Assembly (NCBI GenBank): GCA_964507445.1
Contig: CAZDQF010000015.1
Span: forward strand, 1 to 64,000
Length of the DNA stretch: 64,000 nt
Direction of reading: 5' to 3'
From: GCA-2683135 sp964507445
Lineage (GTDB): Bacteria; Planctomycetota; GCA-002687715
A program made the position numbers and the translations under genes. Position 1 is the first letter of the stretch. Each line of letters begins with the position of its first letter. Of the stretch, positions 17,094 through 24,902 are shown in pieces. The notes beneath the pieces are model-generated. The model saw nothing but the letters and a program-made list of their open reading frames with translations. It had not been told where the DNA came from and searched no databases.

Positions 17094-17777
17094 GTGACCA
17101 ACGAAGAGCGTAAGCTTGCGGTGATCTTCGGCGTCGAGGGTGCTTTGGGGAAGGCGGTCTGTTCGACCCTCCTCCTGTCCGGATGGGATGCCATCCTGGT
17201 GGGCCCGGACCCGGCGTTTCTCGATGAGCTCGCGCTCTTCGGACCGTTGAACGGCCGCAACGCCCGGACCCTGACAGGGCGGCTCCATGACCGGGAGGCC
17301 ATGGATGTCGCGCTGGAGCAGCTGGGACGGATGGCCCCGCGCCTGGACGCCGCGATCTTCCTGGCGACCCCCGCTCGACCGACCCCTCTCGATGAGGCGG
17401 GGACGGCGGCCTTCGACGCGCAGCTGGAGGAGAACCTGTGCGCTCCGCTGCGGCTGATCAGGGGGGTGCTGCCCATGATGGGCGAAGGGGCTCGCCTGGT
17501 CGCGGTGGAGTCGCTGTTGGCTCGCCAGGGGGTTCCGGACATGCATGGAGCCGCTGCGTCCCATTCGGGCGCGGTGGGGGTCATGCGGGCGCTGGGGCTC
17601 GAGCTGGCGCGCAAGGGCATCACCGCCAACGCGGTGTTGCCTGCCATCGGCGACACCCCCATGGGCAGACCGGTGGGCGGGGCGGAGGTGGCGGCGGCGG
17701 TGATGTTCTTCCTGGCCCTGGAGGCCGGGGCCATCACCGGGCAGGCCATCAACGTCTGCGGCGGCGCCACCATCTGA
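17094..17777 (+). CDS. SDR-fold protein lacking catalytic Tyr/Lys
   Basis: A 227-residue Rossmann protein with GTG start at 17094. The nucleotide loop (GVEGALG, residues 13-19) and the LARKGITANAVLP and ITGQAINVCGG text mark it as a short-chain dehydrogenase/reductase relative. The catalytic Ser is present (S140), but the Y-x-x-x-K motif that should follow is missing: the segment VPDMHGAAASHSG has neither Tyr nor Lys. It is therefore probably not a normal oxidoreductase, and may be a nucleotide-binding or regulatory protein. It is followed by fliM 136 bases later. Confidence 0.85.
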   Translation: MTNEERKLAVIFGVEGALGKAVCSTLLLSGWDAILVGPDPAFLDELALFGPLNGRNARTLTGRLHDREAMDVALEQLGRMAPRLDAAIFLATPARPTPLDEAGTAAFDAQLEENLCAPLRLIRGVLPMMGEGARLVAVESLLARQGVPDMHGAAASHSGAVGVMRALGLELARKGITANAVLPAIGDTPMGRPVGGAEVAAAVMFFLALEAGAITGQAINVCGGATI

Positions 17778-17873
17778 CCGTCGGGATTCCCGACAGTCCG
17801 GGGGTCAAGGTGTGGTGACTTGCGACATCAGTTGGCAGGTACGGCACTTACGTAATTCTTTCTCGAGGACAGC

Positions 17874-17904
17874 CTACAGTCGCCACCGCGTTTTCGGCCG
17901 ATAG
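17874..17904 (+). promoter_or_regulatory. Sigma-28-like -10 before fliM
   Basis: GCCGATAG at 17897-17904 matches the FliA -10 (GCCGATAA) at 7 of 8 positions, 8 bases before the fliM GTG. The -35 side (CTACAG, 17874-17879) is poor, so only the -10 supports it. If real, transcription would begin within a few bases of the start codon, giving a leaderless or near-leaderless mRNA. Confidence 0.35.
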
Positions 17905-17912
17905 GGACGGAC

Positions 17913-18902
17913 GTGGCGGAACCAGCACTGACGGCCAACGAGATCGACGACCTGCTCCGGGTGTTCAAGGGCGGACGGGACGGGTCCGGCCTCACGGACG
18001 TGGCCAGCCTCGATCTGGACCGGCCCAACCGTGTCCCCAAGGGGATCCTGGAGACCCTCGAGATCCGGCACGAGCAGGCGGCGCGCGTCATCCGCGATTC
18101 CCTGCGGACCATCCTGGGCAAGGACCTGGAGGTGTCCCTCGTGCGGCTGGAGCAGGTGCGCTTCCAGGCGTTCAAGGAGCGTCAGGAGGAGCCGTGTTGC
18201 GGCTTCGTCTTCGACGTCCGACCGCTTCGTTATCCGGCCTACCTGACCCTGGACTTCCAGTTCGCCTACGGGTGCATCGATCGCCTGCTGGGCGGCGGTG
18301 GCGACACCGCGGGCCTGGGGCGAGACCTGACGGCGACGGAGGTCACCGTCCTGAACGACGTGGTGGACGGGATCGTCAACGCCCACTCCGGGGCCTGGGA
18401 GCGTTACATGAAGTTGACGCCGTCCCTGCGCCGCACGGTCAGCGTCCCGCGCTTCATGCGAGATGTGCGCCGAGATGACACCGTGCTCGTGGCGGAGTAC
18501 TGCATCAAGGGCTTCTGCGACGGCCATGGGTTCAGATTCGCCATGCCCCTGCCGGGGCTGGAGGGGCTGCTTCAGTACCGCCGCGACCCTGAGACCGAAG
18601 AGGAGGACTCTCCCGCTCCTCAGTCCCGGGCGGAGCTGGAAGAGCACATGATCGACGTCGACGTGGACCTCGGGGTCCGGGTCGGTGACGCGGCCCTGAC
18701 GGTGCGGGAGGTCCTCTCCCTCGAGACCGGGGACGTGGTGTTGCTTGACCGTCCGGCGGGGGCACCGCTGGACTTGTTGGTGGAAGGGCGTCCGAAGCTG
18801 CAGGGTCGTCTGCACAGATCCGGACGTCGCCTCGTGTTCCGCGTCGAGAGCGAGGCCCCTCTCCCCGTACCCGAACAACCTCAACAGGACGCAGAGGCAT
18901 GA
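17913..18902 (+). CDS. fliM: Flagellar motor switch protein FliM
   Basis: A 329-residue protein starting GTG at 17913. The N-terminal helix (LTANEIDDLLRVF) resembles the EIDALL motif that binds CheY-P in FliM. The centre is a CheC-like domain (LDFQFAYGCIDRLLGGGGD, LTATEVTVLNDVVDGIV). The C-terminus carries a SpoA domain (VDVDLGVRVGDAALTVREVLSLETGDVVLLD). FliM forms the C-ring and sets motor direction. The stop overlaps the fliN start (ATGA). Confidence 0.97.
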   Translation: MAEPALTANEIDDLLRVFKGGRDGSGLTDVASLDLDRPNRVPKGILETLEIRHEQAARVIRDSLRTILGKDLEVSLVRLEQVRFQAFKERQEEPCCGFVFDVRPLRYPAYLTLDFQFAYGCIDRLLGGGGDTAGLGRDLTATEVTVLNDVVDGIVNAHSGAWERYMKLTPSLRRTVSVPRFMRDVRRDDTVLVAEYCIKGFCDGHGFRFAMPLPGLEGLLQYRRDPETEEEDSPAPQSRAELEEHMIDVDVDLGVRVGDAALTVREVLSLETGDVVLLDRPAGAPLDLLVEGRPKLQGRLHRSGRRLVFRVESEAPLPVPEQPQQDAEA

Positions 18903-19294
18903 TCGACCAGAACTCCGAAGATCAGGTGCAGGCAGCAGGGGCGGACATGGCGTCCGCGGGAGACGGCCCCGTCCCCGTGGCGCCGGTCACCTTCGATGAG
19001 ATCGACGCGGGACCTGCTCCGAGCGGGCCGACGTCCGCGGACGGCAAGAACCTGGACCTGATCCTGGACGTTGAGGTCCCGGTCTCCGTCGTCCTGGGGA
19101 CGGTGAAGAAGAGCATCGGCGAGGTGGTCTCCCTCACCGAGGGGCAGGTGATCGACGTGGAGCGCGCCGCCGGAGAGGCGGTAGACCTCCTGGTGAACGG
19201 CAAACTGGTGGCCCGCGGCGAGGTGGTCATCGTGGATGACCACTACGGCATCCGGATCGCCGAGATCGCCGCCCCGGGAGATCGGATCTCCTGA
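18899..19294 (+). CDS. fliN: Flagellar motor switch protein FliN
   Basis: A 131-residue protein. Residues about 50-125 form a SpoA domain: LDLILDVEVPVSVVLGTVKK, then VVSLTEGQVIDVERAAGEAV, DLLVNGKLVARGEVVIVDDHYGIRI. FliN builds the bottom of the C-ring and binds export ATPase regulators. The N-terminal 45 residues are Ala/Pro/Asp-rich and disordered. The start overlaps fliM as ATGA. Confidence 0.97.
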   Translation: MIDQNSEDQVQAAGADMASAGDGPVPVAPVTFDEIDAGPAPSGPTSADGKNLDLILDVEVPVSVVLGTVKKSIGEVVSLTEGQVIDVERAAGEAVDLLVNGKLVARGEVVIVDDHYGIRIAEIAAPGDRIS

Positions 19295-19348
19295 TCGGCC
19301 TGCGGCCTTGAAAGCCTGATCGCGGGGGGGGAAACTCCCTTCGCGACC

Positions 19349-19726
19349 ATGCTGAACTACGCGAACCTGGCCATCTTCCTCTTCATCTGCGTGGGTGCGG
19401 TCCTGCATCACCGGCGGGACCTCCACGTGAAGTTCATGCTCACGGCGTTCGCGCTCGACATCCTGCTGCTGCTGGTGGTCGAGTTCACGGATAACGCCAT
19501 CGCGACCGCCTATCGGAGCGCCACGGAGGGGGGGGACGGCCGCGTCATCACCCTGATCCACGTCGCGTTCGCCGTGGGTGCGCTGCTCATGTGGTTCGTG
19601 CAGATCGTCGTGGGTCGCAAGATCTACAAGCAGGGGCGATCGGAGCTGATGCCACGTCACGCGGCCGGAGCGAGGTTGTTCCTCGTGCTGCGGCTCGGCA
19701 ACGTGGTCACGGCGTTCATGCTGTGA
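19349..19726 (+). CDS. Small four-TM membrane protein
   Basis: A 125-residue membrane protein with about four TM segments (LAIFLFICVGAVL, FMLTAFALDILLLLVVE, HVAFAVGALLMWFVQIVV, ARLFLVLRLGNVVTAFML). Conserved-looking His residues (HHRRDLHVKF, LIHVAF) resemble the pattern of DUF420 or cytochrome b561-like small membrane proteins, but the match is weak and I make no functional call. It follows fliN by 54 bases, and its last 11 bases overlap the convergent CheC-receiver gene. Confidence 0.7.
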   Translation: MLNYANLAIFLFICVGAVLHHRRDLHVKFMLTAFALDILLLLVVEFTDNAIATAYRSATEGGDGRVITLIHVAFAVGALLMWFVQIVVGRKIYKQGRSELMPRHAAGARLFLVLRLGNVVTAFML

Positions 19727-20840
19727 CCGCGCGTCGCAGCCTGCTGGCGATTCTCCTCCAGACCACGTCCGGGTCCACCTGTGACGGCAGGGCGTTCACC
19801 AGGCCCAGACGCCCGCAGGCGAGGACGGTCTCCCGTATCGGGTGATCCAGCAGCAGCATGACGGGAGCGTCCCGGAGCTCGTGATCGCGCTTCATGCGCC
19901 CCAGGGCCTCCAGGTCCGCCGTGGCGTCGGCGCCGATGCGGGCGATGACCATGGTGGGGCGTGCGCCGGACTCGACCCACTGGCGCAGCTGCTCGACGCT
20001 CTCGAGGCGCTGGACCGGGGTCTCGTCGAGCCTCGCTTCCGCGTGAGAGGCCACCGTTTCGACGCCGACGCAGGCCAACGGCATGGGCGCTCCGAAGACC
20101 GGGCAAGGCTCCTGTGGCGGTGGAGCGGCGGCATGAGCGGGCGCCGTCGGAGTTGATCCCGCGTCCGCGGTCTCGGGCTCCTCATTGTCAGCGGGCGCAG
20201 GTCCCCGGACCTCTGCGACGGTGTCGGCGGAGGCTGCGACGGCGTCCGGTTCGTCACCTCGCAGTTCCGGAATGAGGGTGGCGGCGATCGTCTGCGGGAT
20301 CAGGACCGTGAGCGGGTCTTCCCAGGAGTCAGCCAGGCGGAGTCCGGCGTCGATGCGGAGCCACGAGCCCTCCGCGATGGGGCCGTCGTCGCCGGCCCAC
20401 GATCCATCACGTCGCACCACGACCTGTGCCTCAGCGCCTGCATCTCCAGCGGGCCAACTCTCCGCAGCAGCGGAGACGAAGAACGCGGCGGCGGCGTTCA
20501 ACTGGTCCAGGTGTTCCTGGCTTGGGGGGGCGTCATCGGAGCGCAGGGTGTCCAGCTCATCCGCCGCTCCGGCGGCGGCCAGGTGGGTGAGGCTCTTGAC
20601 CAGCGGGGTCTCCAGGAGGAACAGGATGGGGGCGTCGGATTCCGCCAGGGTCACCTGAACCCCGGAGGCCTGGTCCGGAAGCTGGGCTTCCAGCGGCTCC
20701 GCTTCCAGCATCGCGGCGGCGCCTGGCTGCGCCGACGTCTGCTGTCCCAGAAACATGGTCAGGCTGTCGGCGAGCTGGCCCAGGGTCCGTTCAGTGAAGG
20801 CCCTGATCCCGTCCTGCTGCTGCTCATCGAATTCAGTCAC
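19716..20840 (-). CDS. CheC/FliY-like domain fused to a degenerate receiver domain
   Basis: A 374-residue protein, GTG start at 20840 with GGTAGGAG upstream. Residues 1-190 resemble CheC/FliY/FliM middle domains in layout: an N-terminal helix, hydrophobic PILFLLETPLVKSLT, a long Ala-rich helix (NAAAAFFVSAAAESW), a strand (VVVRRDGS) and LTVLIPQTIAATLIP. Residues 190-250 are an Ala/Pro linker. Residues about 255-374 have the receiver fold pattern (PTMVIARIG, EALGRMKRDHELRDAPVMLL, a final helix), but the phospho-acceptor Asp of the beta-3 strand is absent (Arg-Ile-Gly in its place). Next to fliMN, this suggests a motor-switch or chemotaxis adaptor that senses without being phosphorylated. Confidence 0.7.
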   Translation of the reverse strand: MTEFDEQQQDGIRAFTERTLGQLADSLTMFLGQQTSAQPGAAAMLEAEPLEAQLPDQASGVQVTLAESDAPILFLLETPLVKSLTHLAAAGAADELDTLRSDDAPPSQEHLDQLNAAAAFFVSAAAESWPAGDAGAEAQVVVRRDGSWAGDDGPIAEGSWLRIDAGLRLADSWEDPLTVLIPQTIAATLIPELRGDEPDAVAASADTVAEVRGPAPADNEEPETADAGSTPTAPAHAAAPPPQEPCPVFGAPMPLACVGVETVASHAEARLDETPVQRLESVEQLRQWVESGARPTMVIARIGADATADLEALGRMKRDHELRDAPVMLLLDHPIRETVLACGRLGLVNALPSQVDPDVVWRRIASRLRRAVTA

Positions 20841-20936
20841 GGCGCTCCTACCCTTTCCTCAGAGGTCCTCAGTCTCATGGTCGGCAGGCGGGGGCGTGAC
20901 TGGAGGCCTCTTTCCACTCTCCGGACCCGGATATTC

Positions 20937-20967
20937 TCTCAACCGCCGCGTGAATTCGGGCCGATAG
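20937..20967 (+). promoter_or_regulatory. Sigma-28-like promoter before the GspG-tail gene
   Basis: TCTCAA (20937-20942), 17 bases, GCCGATAG (20960-20967), 7 bases before the ATG at 20975. It has exactly the same half-sites and spacing as the site before flagellin 1. It links this unknown gene to the flagellar regulon, by sequence pattern only. Confidence 0.45.
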
Positions 20968-20974
20968 GTGGGGC

Positions 20975-21454
20975 ATGGGCTTCGACATGGAACGTCCGAA
21001 TCTGGGTATGACGCCGCTCTGGCCGCTGATCTGTGTCCTGGTGGTGTTCTGCCTCGCCGCAGTGGTGGTCCCAGGGCCCCCGCCGGATACTGCGCTCCCG
21101 CGGACCTCTGCGACGCTCGAGCGGGTCGGCGAGCTGGTGCGGACGCGCCGAGGTGAGTTGCCCGAGGAACGGACCTGGCTCCACGGACCAGGAGCGTTGC
21201 CGGAGGGCGTCTCCGTCGCGACCGGGTGGCCGTTGCGCTCGTGGGCGGCGGCAGACGGGCTGGCCTCGTATGCCGGCCCCATCGGAACCGATGGCTGGGG
21301 CCGGGCGGTGGTCGTGTTCTTCCAGGAGTCCTCGTCCGGACCCGTCGCCTTCGTGGTCTCTGCCGGTGCGGACGGTGAATTACAGAGCCGGATGCGGAGC
21401 GGAGTCTCCGGCGACGATGTGGGGATGACGATCCCCCTGCCGCCGGGTTCCTGA
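20975..21454 (+). CDS. Membrane-anchored protein with GspG/pseudopilin-like tail
   Basis: A 159-residue protein. One N-terminal TM (PLWPLICVLVVFCLAAVVV). The C-terminal half (about 100-145) resembles the Ca-binding end of type II secretion pseudopilin GspG (TDGWGRAVVVFFQ, FVVSAGADGELQS, like D-P-W-G and v-S-x-G-x-D-G). The classical prepilin peptidase site (G before F-T-L-x-E) is absent, so it is not a normal pilin. A sigma-28-like site directly upstream suggests late flagellar expression. Function unknown. Confidence 0.65.
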   Translation: MGFDMERPNLGMTPLWPLICVLVVFCLAAVVVPGPPPDTALPRTSATLERVGELVRTRRGELPEERTWLHGPGALPEGVSVATGWPLRSWAAADGLASYAGPIGTDGWGRAVVVFFQESSSGPVAFVVSAGADGELQSRMRSGVSGDDVGMTIPLPPGS

Positions 21455-21485
21455 GGTCTCGCGGTGCGGGGGGCTGCCCGGCAGG

Positions 21486-22844
21486 TCAGCGCCGCCGCCG
21501 CGAGGACGGGGTCGGGTAGATAGGGACGCTGCGGCGGTCCGCGGTGTCGAAGGCCTCCACGGCGAACAGGTAATCGTCCTTCGACAGCCCCTTCAGGATG
21601 GTGGACGTCTGCTCCTTGGGGACGGTGACCCGATGGGTCCAGGTCGGCTCGTGGGTGCGGCGGTAGAGGACCCCGTATCCCGCCAGGTCCTCCTCCGTGT
21701 TCGCTTGCCAGACCAGCTCTGTGTGCGGGGTCAAGTTCGAGATCATGACCCGGACGTTGCGCGGTGAGGCCGGTGCCATGGCGATCTCCGCGGCGGCGGC
21801 CACGTTGGTCCGGCAGACCCTGGCGATGTACTGGTAGTCCAGGTTCTCCGGGCGATCGCCGAAGCGGCGGTCCCCGTCGGCGCGTACGTCCTGGTGCTGC
21901 CAGTCAAAGTTCTCGTGGCACTCCGTGAACCGGACCCCCGGGAACCCGAACTCGTTGAACGCCTTGTGGTCCCCGCCTCGCAGGTAGCGGTCCTGGCGGA
22001 AGATCAAGGTGACCTCGAAACCCGGGACGTAGCTCTGCGCTCGGGACTTGATGTAGCGAGCCACCTGGCGGCTGGGAGCGTCGTTGTCGCTGCCCACGAT
22101 GCGACGGGCGACCCGGCCCTGGTCGTTCTTGGGGCCCGATGGCACGCCCTCACTGAACAACCTGATCCGCATGGGCTCCTGCTTGCCGTTCGAGCCGCGG
22201 ACGCCGCCGACGATGTCGTTGGTGATCATGGCCTCGATCCGGCGTCGCTCATCGTAGGCCTGCCGGGCGTGGGCGCGAGCGCCGATCAACCCCTGCTCCT
22301 CCGCGGCCACGCACATGAAGAGGACGGTCGCTCGCGGTTTCATGCGGGCCATGACCCGGGCCGCCTCCACGACGACCGCGGTACCGGACGCGTCGTCGTT
22401 GGCGCCAGGGGCGTTGGATGTGGAGTCCCCACCTTTGGAGGCGCGGCTGTCGTAGTGCCCGGACACGATGACGAAGCGCCCTGGATCGCTGCCCTTCAGG
22501 GTCGCGATGACGTTGACCACCTCGGCGCCGCCCCGTATCCGGCGGCTGGAGGGGATCTGGTGACGTTCCATGGCGACCTGGAGCCCACCGTCGGAGTCCG
22601 CGGCGATGTCCTCCAGGTGTTGCTTGAGCCACCGGCGCGCCGCTCCGATCCCGCGCGTGTCGCTCTCCGTCTCCGACTGCGTATGCCGGGTGCCGAAGCT
22701 CACCAGGGCCCGGACCGTGGACTCGATGCGAGCGGCGTCCACCGCATCCACCGCGGACTTGATCTCGGCCTGGATGGGTTGCTGGGCGTGGGCCAGGGCG
22801 AACGCGGGGAGCAACAGCATCAACGGGAGTGGGTTCCGGCTCAT
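21486..22844 (-). CDS. Secreted M28-family aminopeptidase with FN3-like tail
   Basis: A 452-residue protein with a signal peptide (LPLMLLLPAFALAHAQ). Residues about 110-340 form an M28 di-zinc peptidase: GHYDSRAS (His, Asp), GANDDASGTAVVVE (bridging Asp), AAEEQGLIG (Glu-Glu), TNDIVGG (Asp) and FTECHENFDW (His). Residues about 360-445 look like a fibronectin type III domain (TPHTELVWQANTEEDLAGYGVLYRR), common in secreted Planctomycete peptidases. It cleaves amino acids from peptides in the periplasm or outside. Convergent with the GspG-tail gene. Confidence 0.92.
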   Translation of the reverse strand: MSRNPLPLMLLLPAFALAHAQQPIQAEIKSAVDAVDAARIESTVRALVSFGTRHTQSETESDTRGIGAARRWLKQHLEDIAADSDGGLQVAMERHQIPSSRRIRGGAEVVNVIATLKGSDPGRFVIVSGHYDSRASKGGDSTSNAPGANDDASGTAVVVEAARVMARMKPRATVLFMCVAAEEQGLIGARAHARQAYDERRRIEAMITNDIVGGVRGSNGKQEPMRIRLFSEGVPSGPKNDQGRVARRIVGSDNDAPSRQVARYIKSRAQSYVPGFEVTLIFRQDRYLRGGDHKAFNEFGFPGVRFTECHENFDWQHQDVRADGDRRFGDRPENLDYQYIARVCRTNVAAAAEIAMAPASPRNVRVMISNLTPHTELVWQANTEEDLAGYGVLYRRTHEPTWTHRVTVPKEQTSTILKGLSKDDYLFAVEAFDTADRRSVPIYPTPSSRRRR

Positions 22845-22853
22845 CCGGTCATC

Positions 22854-23210
22854 CTAATTGGGCGTTCGTTCTCGTGCCGCCTCCACCTCCCTGAGCAGAA
22901 GCCCGCGCTCCACCCGCCCGAAGAACCGCTTGATCCCGCCGACGAAGACAACCGGCACCTGATGTCCGTAGGCGTCCATCAAGGCAGGGGAGTCGGTGAT
23001 GTCCTCTACACGCAGGAGCAGGCTCAGAGCCGGCCCCTGTCGCCGCAGCGACAGGAGGGCGTCGTCGCACAGGGGGCAGGTGCGGGTCTTGAGCAGGAGC
23101 ACGTCCACCGGAGGCCAGGGGCGCCCCAACAAGCGACCCATGAGGGGTTGCCTGCGTTTCGGCGCCACGGGCGGCTTGGGCAAATCCGGGTGAGGCCTAA
23201 GATCATCCAT
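22854..23210 (-). CDS. Glutaredoxin-like (DUF836) protein
   Basis: A 118-residue protein with a C-x-x-C motif (TRTCPLCDDALLSLRR), then VEDITDSPALMDAYGHQVPVVFVGG (cis-Pro and Gly as in thioredoxin folds). This is the glutaredoxin-like DUF836 family. It is probably a cytoplasmic thiol-disulfide reductant, but the substrate is unknown. The ATG at 23210 is back to back with the ubiE ATG at 23211 (CATATG); a shorter start at Met25 would free the intergenic space. Confidence 0.82.
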   Translation of the reverse strand: MDDLRPHPDLPKPPVAPKRRQPLMGRLLGRPWPPVDVLLLKTRTCPLCDDALLSLRRQGPALSLLLRVEDITDSPALMDAYGHQVPVVFVGGIKRFFGRVERGLLLREVEAARERTPN

Positions 23211-23963
23211 ATGAGCGGACACGAGGGTAGCCGAGAGGCGCAGGCGACGCCGGGCTGGGAGATGGCCGGGGCCCGCCGCGAACGCTACGTCGAGCGGATG
23301 TTCGACGGCATCGCCGGCCCCTACGATCGCCTGAACCGGGTCATCAGCCTGGGACGGGACCGGCGCTGGCGGGCCCTTGCCGTGAAGATGTCCGAGGTCA
23401 CCCCCGGTCAGCGGGTCGTGGACGCCGGTTGCGGGACCGGAGACCTGGCCCTCGACTTCGCCCGCGCGGTGGGAGCGGAGGGCCGCGTCGTGGGCCTCGA
23501 CCTGTCGGCGGGCATGTTGGAGGTGGCAAGTCAGAAGCGCTCGGAGACACCGTGGCTGACGTTGCATCGGGCGAACGCCTCGAGCACCGGGTTGCCGGAC
23601 CGCTGGGCTGATGTGGTCTCCATGGGTTGGGTCCTGCGCAACGTGGGAGATCGTGAGGAGGTGTATCGGGAGGTCCGTCGGGTGCTCAAGCCCGGGGGAC
23701 GCTTCGTCTGCGTCGACATGTCCCGGCCCAGGAATCCGGTGTGGCGCGCCGGGCACTGGTTGTATCGCCACACCGCGTTGCCGGTGCTCGCGTTCGCCTG
23801 CCGGGCCGATCGGCAGGCTTATCGTTACCTGGCCAACTCTACCGACCGGTTCCCGGACGGACCGACGCTCGGTGAGGAGCTCGAGCGGGCCGGGTTCTCC
23901 TCCGTGCACTGGCGCCCGCTGATGTGCGGCGCCCTGGCCATCCACGTGGGGACCTCCTCATGA
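23211..23963 (+). CDS. ubiE: UbiE/MenG methyltransferase
   Basis: A 250-residue S-adenosylmethionine methyltransferase of the UbiE/MenG family, which carries out the C-methylation late in ubiquinone or menaquinone synthesis. Seen: RMFDGIAGPYDRLNRVISLG, motif I VVDAGCGTGDLAL, motif near VSMGWVLRNVGDREEVYREV, LKPGGRFVCVD and STDRFPDG near the end. Planctomycetes use menaquinone, so menG is likely. The first 17 residues are non-conserved; Met18 at 23262 is the alternative. The stop overlaps the SpeE-like gene (ATGA). Confidence 0.93.
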   Translation: MSGHEGSREAQATPGWEMAGARRERYVERMFDGIAGPYDRLNRVISLGRDRRWRALAVKMSEVTPGQRVVDAGCGTGDLALDFARAVGAEGRVVGLDLSAGMLEVASQKRSETPWLTLHRANASSTGLPDRWADVVSMGWVLRNVGDREEVYREVRRVLKPGGRFVCVDMSRPRNPVWRAGHWLYRHTALPVLAFACRADRQAYRYLANSTDRFPDGPTLGEELERAGFSSVHWRPLMCGALAIHVGTSS

Positions 23964-24664
23964 GCCCGCTGTTCGAAGTGCTGGACATGTGCGAGACCCC
24001 GCTGGGGCAGCTGTGCTTGCGGCGTCGGGAGTTGTTGTCCCGTCCGGGTGTGGTGGTGACCGAAGTCACGCTGAACCACGTGTTCCTCATGAGCAGCTAT
24101 CACACGGAGTCCGAGCGACTGCTCGCGCGCGCCGCCATGGACCTGAGTCCGGGTGAGGATCTGAGCGTTCTCGTCGGTGGACTCGGGCTGGGCTTCACGA
24201 CCGCCGAGGCGCTGGGCTTCGATCGAGTCGCGCAGGTGGAGACCGTGGAGCTTCTCGAGCCGGTGCTGGCCTGGCTCGACAGAGGGTGGCTGCCCACCGG
24301 TCAGGTGCTAGGGACCGACCCTCGTTCGAAGGTGACCCGCGGTGACATCTACGCGCGGTTGCTGGCGCCACCGGAGCGCTCATGGGACGTGATCCTCGTG
24401 GATGTGGATCACGCTCCGGAGCAGCAGTTGGACACCAATCACCGGGAGTTCTACACGGAGTCGGGGATGAGGTCCGTTGCAGAGCACCTGCACCCGGGCG
24501 GCGTGCTCGCCATCTGGTCCACGGAGTCGAGCCCCGAGGCGGAGGCGGTGATGGATCGTGTGTTCTCAGACACGAAGGTAGAGCAGCTCACGTGGTGGAA
24601 TGACCTCGTGGATGAGGAGAAGACGGACACGATCCTGCTGGGGCGGACGGCGGCCGCATCGTGA
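23960..24664 (+). CDS. Spermidine-synthase-like (SpeE-fold) protein
   Basis: A 234-residue Rossmann-type protein resembling polyamine aminopropyltransferases: VLVGGLGLGFTTAEAL (the GGGDG-like motif), VETVELLEPVLAW (acidic ligand), DPRSKVTRGDIYARL, WDVILVDVDHAP and HLHPGGVLAIWSTE. The key D-x-D pattern of true SpeE is altered, so aminopropyl transfer is uncertain; it may be a methyltransferase-like relative. It is translationally coupled to ubiE by ATGA. Confidence 0.75.
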   Translation: MSPLFEVLDMCETPLGQLCLRRRELLSRPGVVVTEVTLNHVFLMSSYHTESERLLARAAMDLSPGEDLSVLVGGLGLGFTTAEALGFDRVAQVETVELLEPVLAWLDRGWLPTGQVLGTDPRSKVTRGDIYARLLAPPERSWDVILVDVDHAPEQQLDTNHREFYTESGMRSVAEHLHPGGVLAIWSTESSPEAEAVMDRVFSDTKVEQLTWWNDLVDEEKTDTILLGRTAAAS

Positions 24665-24902
24665 TTTCCTGAGCACGCCGTGAGAGAGACACTGTTGCAT
24701 CCCGCGCAACGGCCTGTCCGTCATGCTCTTAGGTCGATGAGTGTGCGTCGATCCAGGCTAATATTCCGCAGTGGCTGCATAGGGGGGCGGCAGAGTATAG
24801 TGGGCGACAGACCCACCACATCGTCTTGCATCGGTGTCATTCGCCGATTGCCGCCGCGCTTCTTTGTTCCCTTCGTAGTTTGTTCAGACTGGAGTCAGTT
24901 GT
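24665..24902 (+). promoter_or_regulatory. Leader/promoter region, locally AT-richer
   Basis: This 238-base gap is less GC-rich than its surroundings. Candidate -10 words are TAATAT near 24759 and TATAGT near 24797, neither with a good -35. GGAG stands ten bases before the ATG at 24903. A GTTGC/GCAAC pair near 24695 forms a short stem. No coding frame is convincing. Confidence 0.3.

Noticed and set aside
17831..17850. Sigma-54-like TGGCAG ... GCAC site before fliM
   Set aside because: The GG and GC doublets are separated by 8 bases instead of 10.
21894..23210. N-terminal extension of ubiE by about 439 codons
   Set aside because: It is antisense to M28 and the glutaredoxin-like gene; UbiE homology starts only after 23211.
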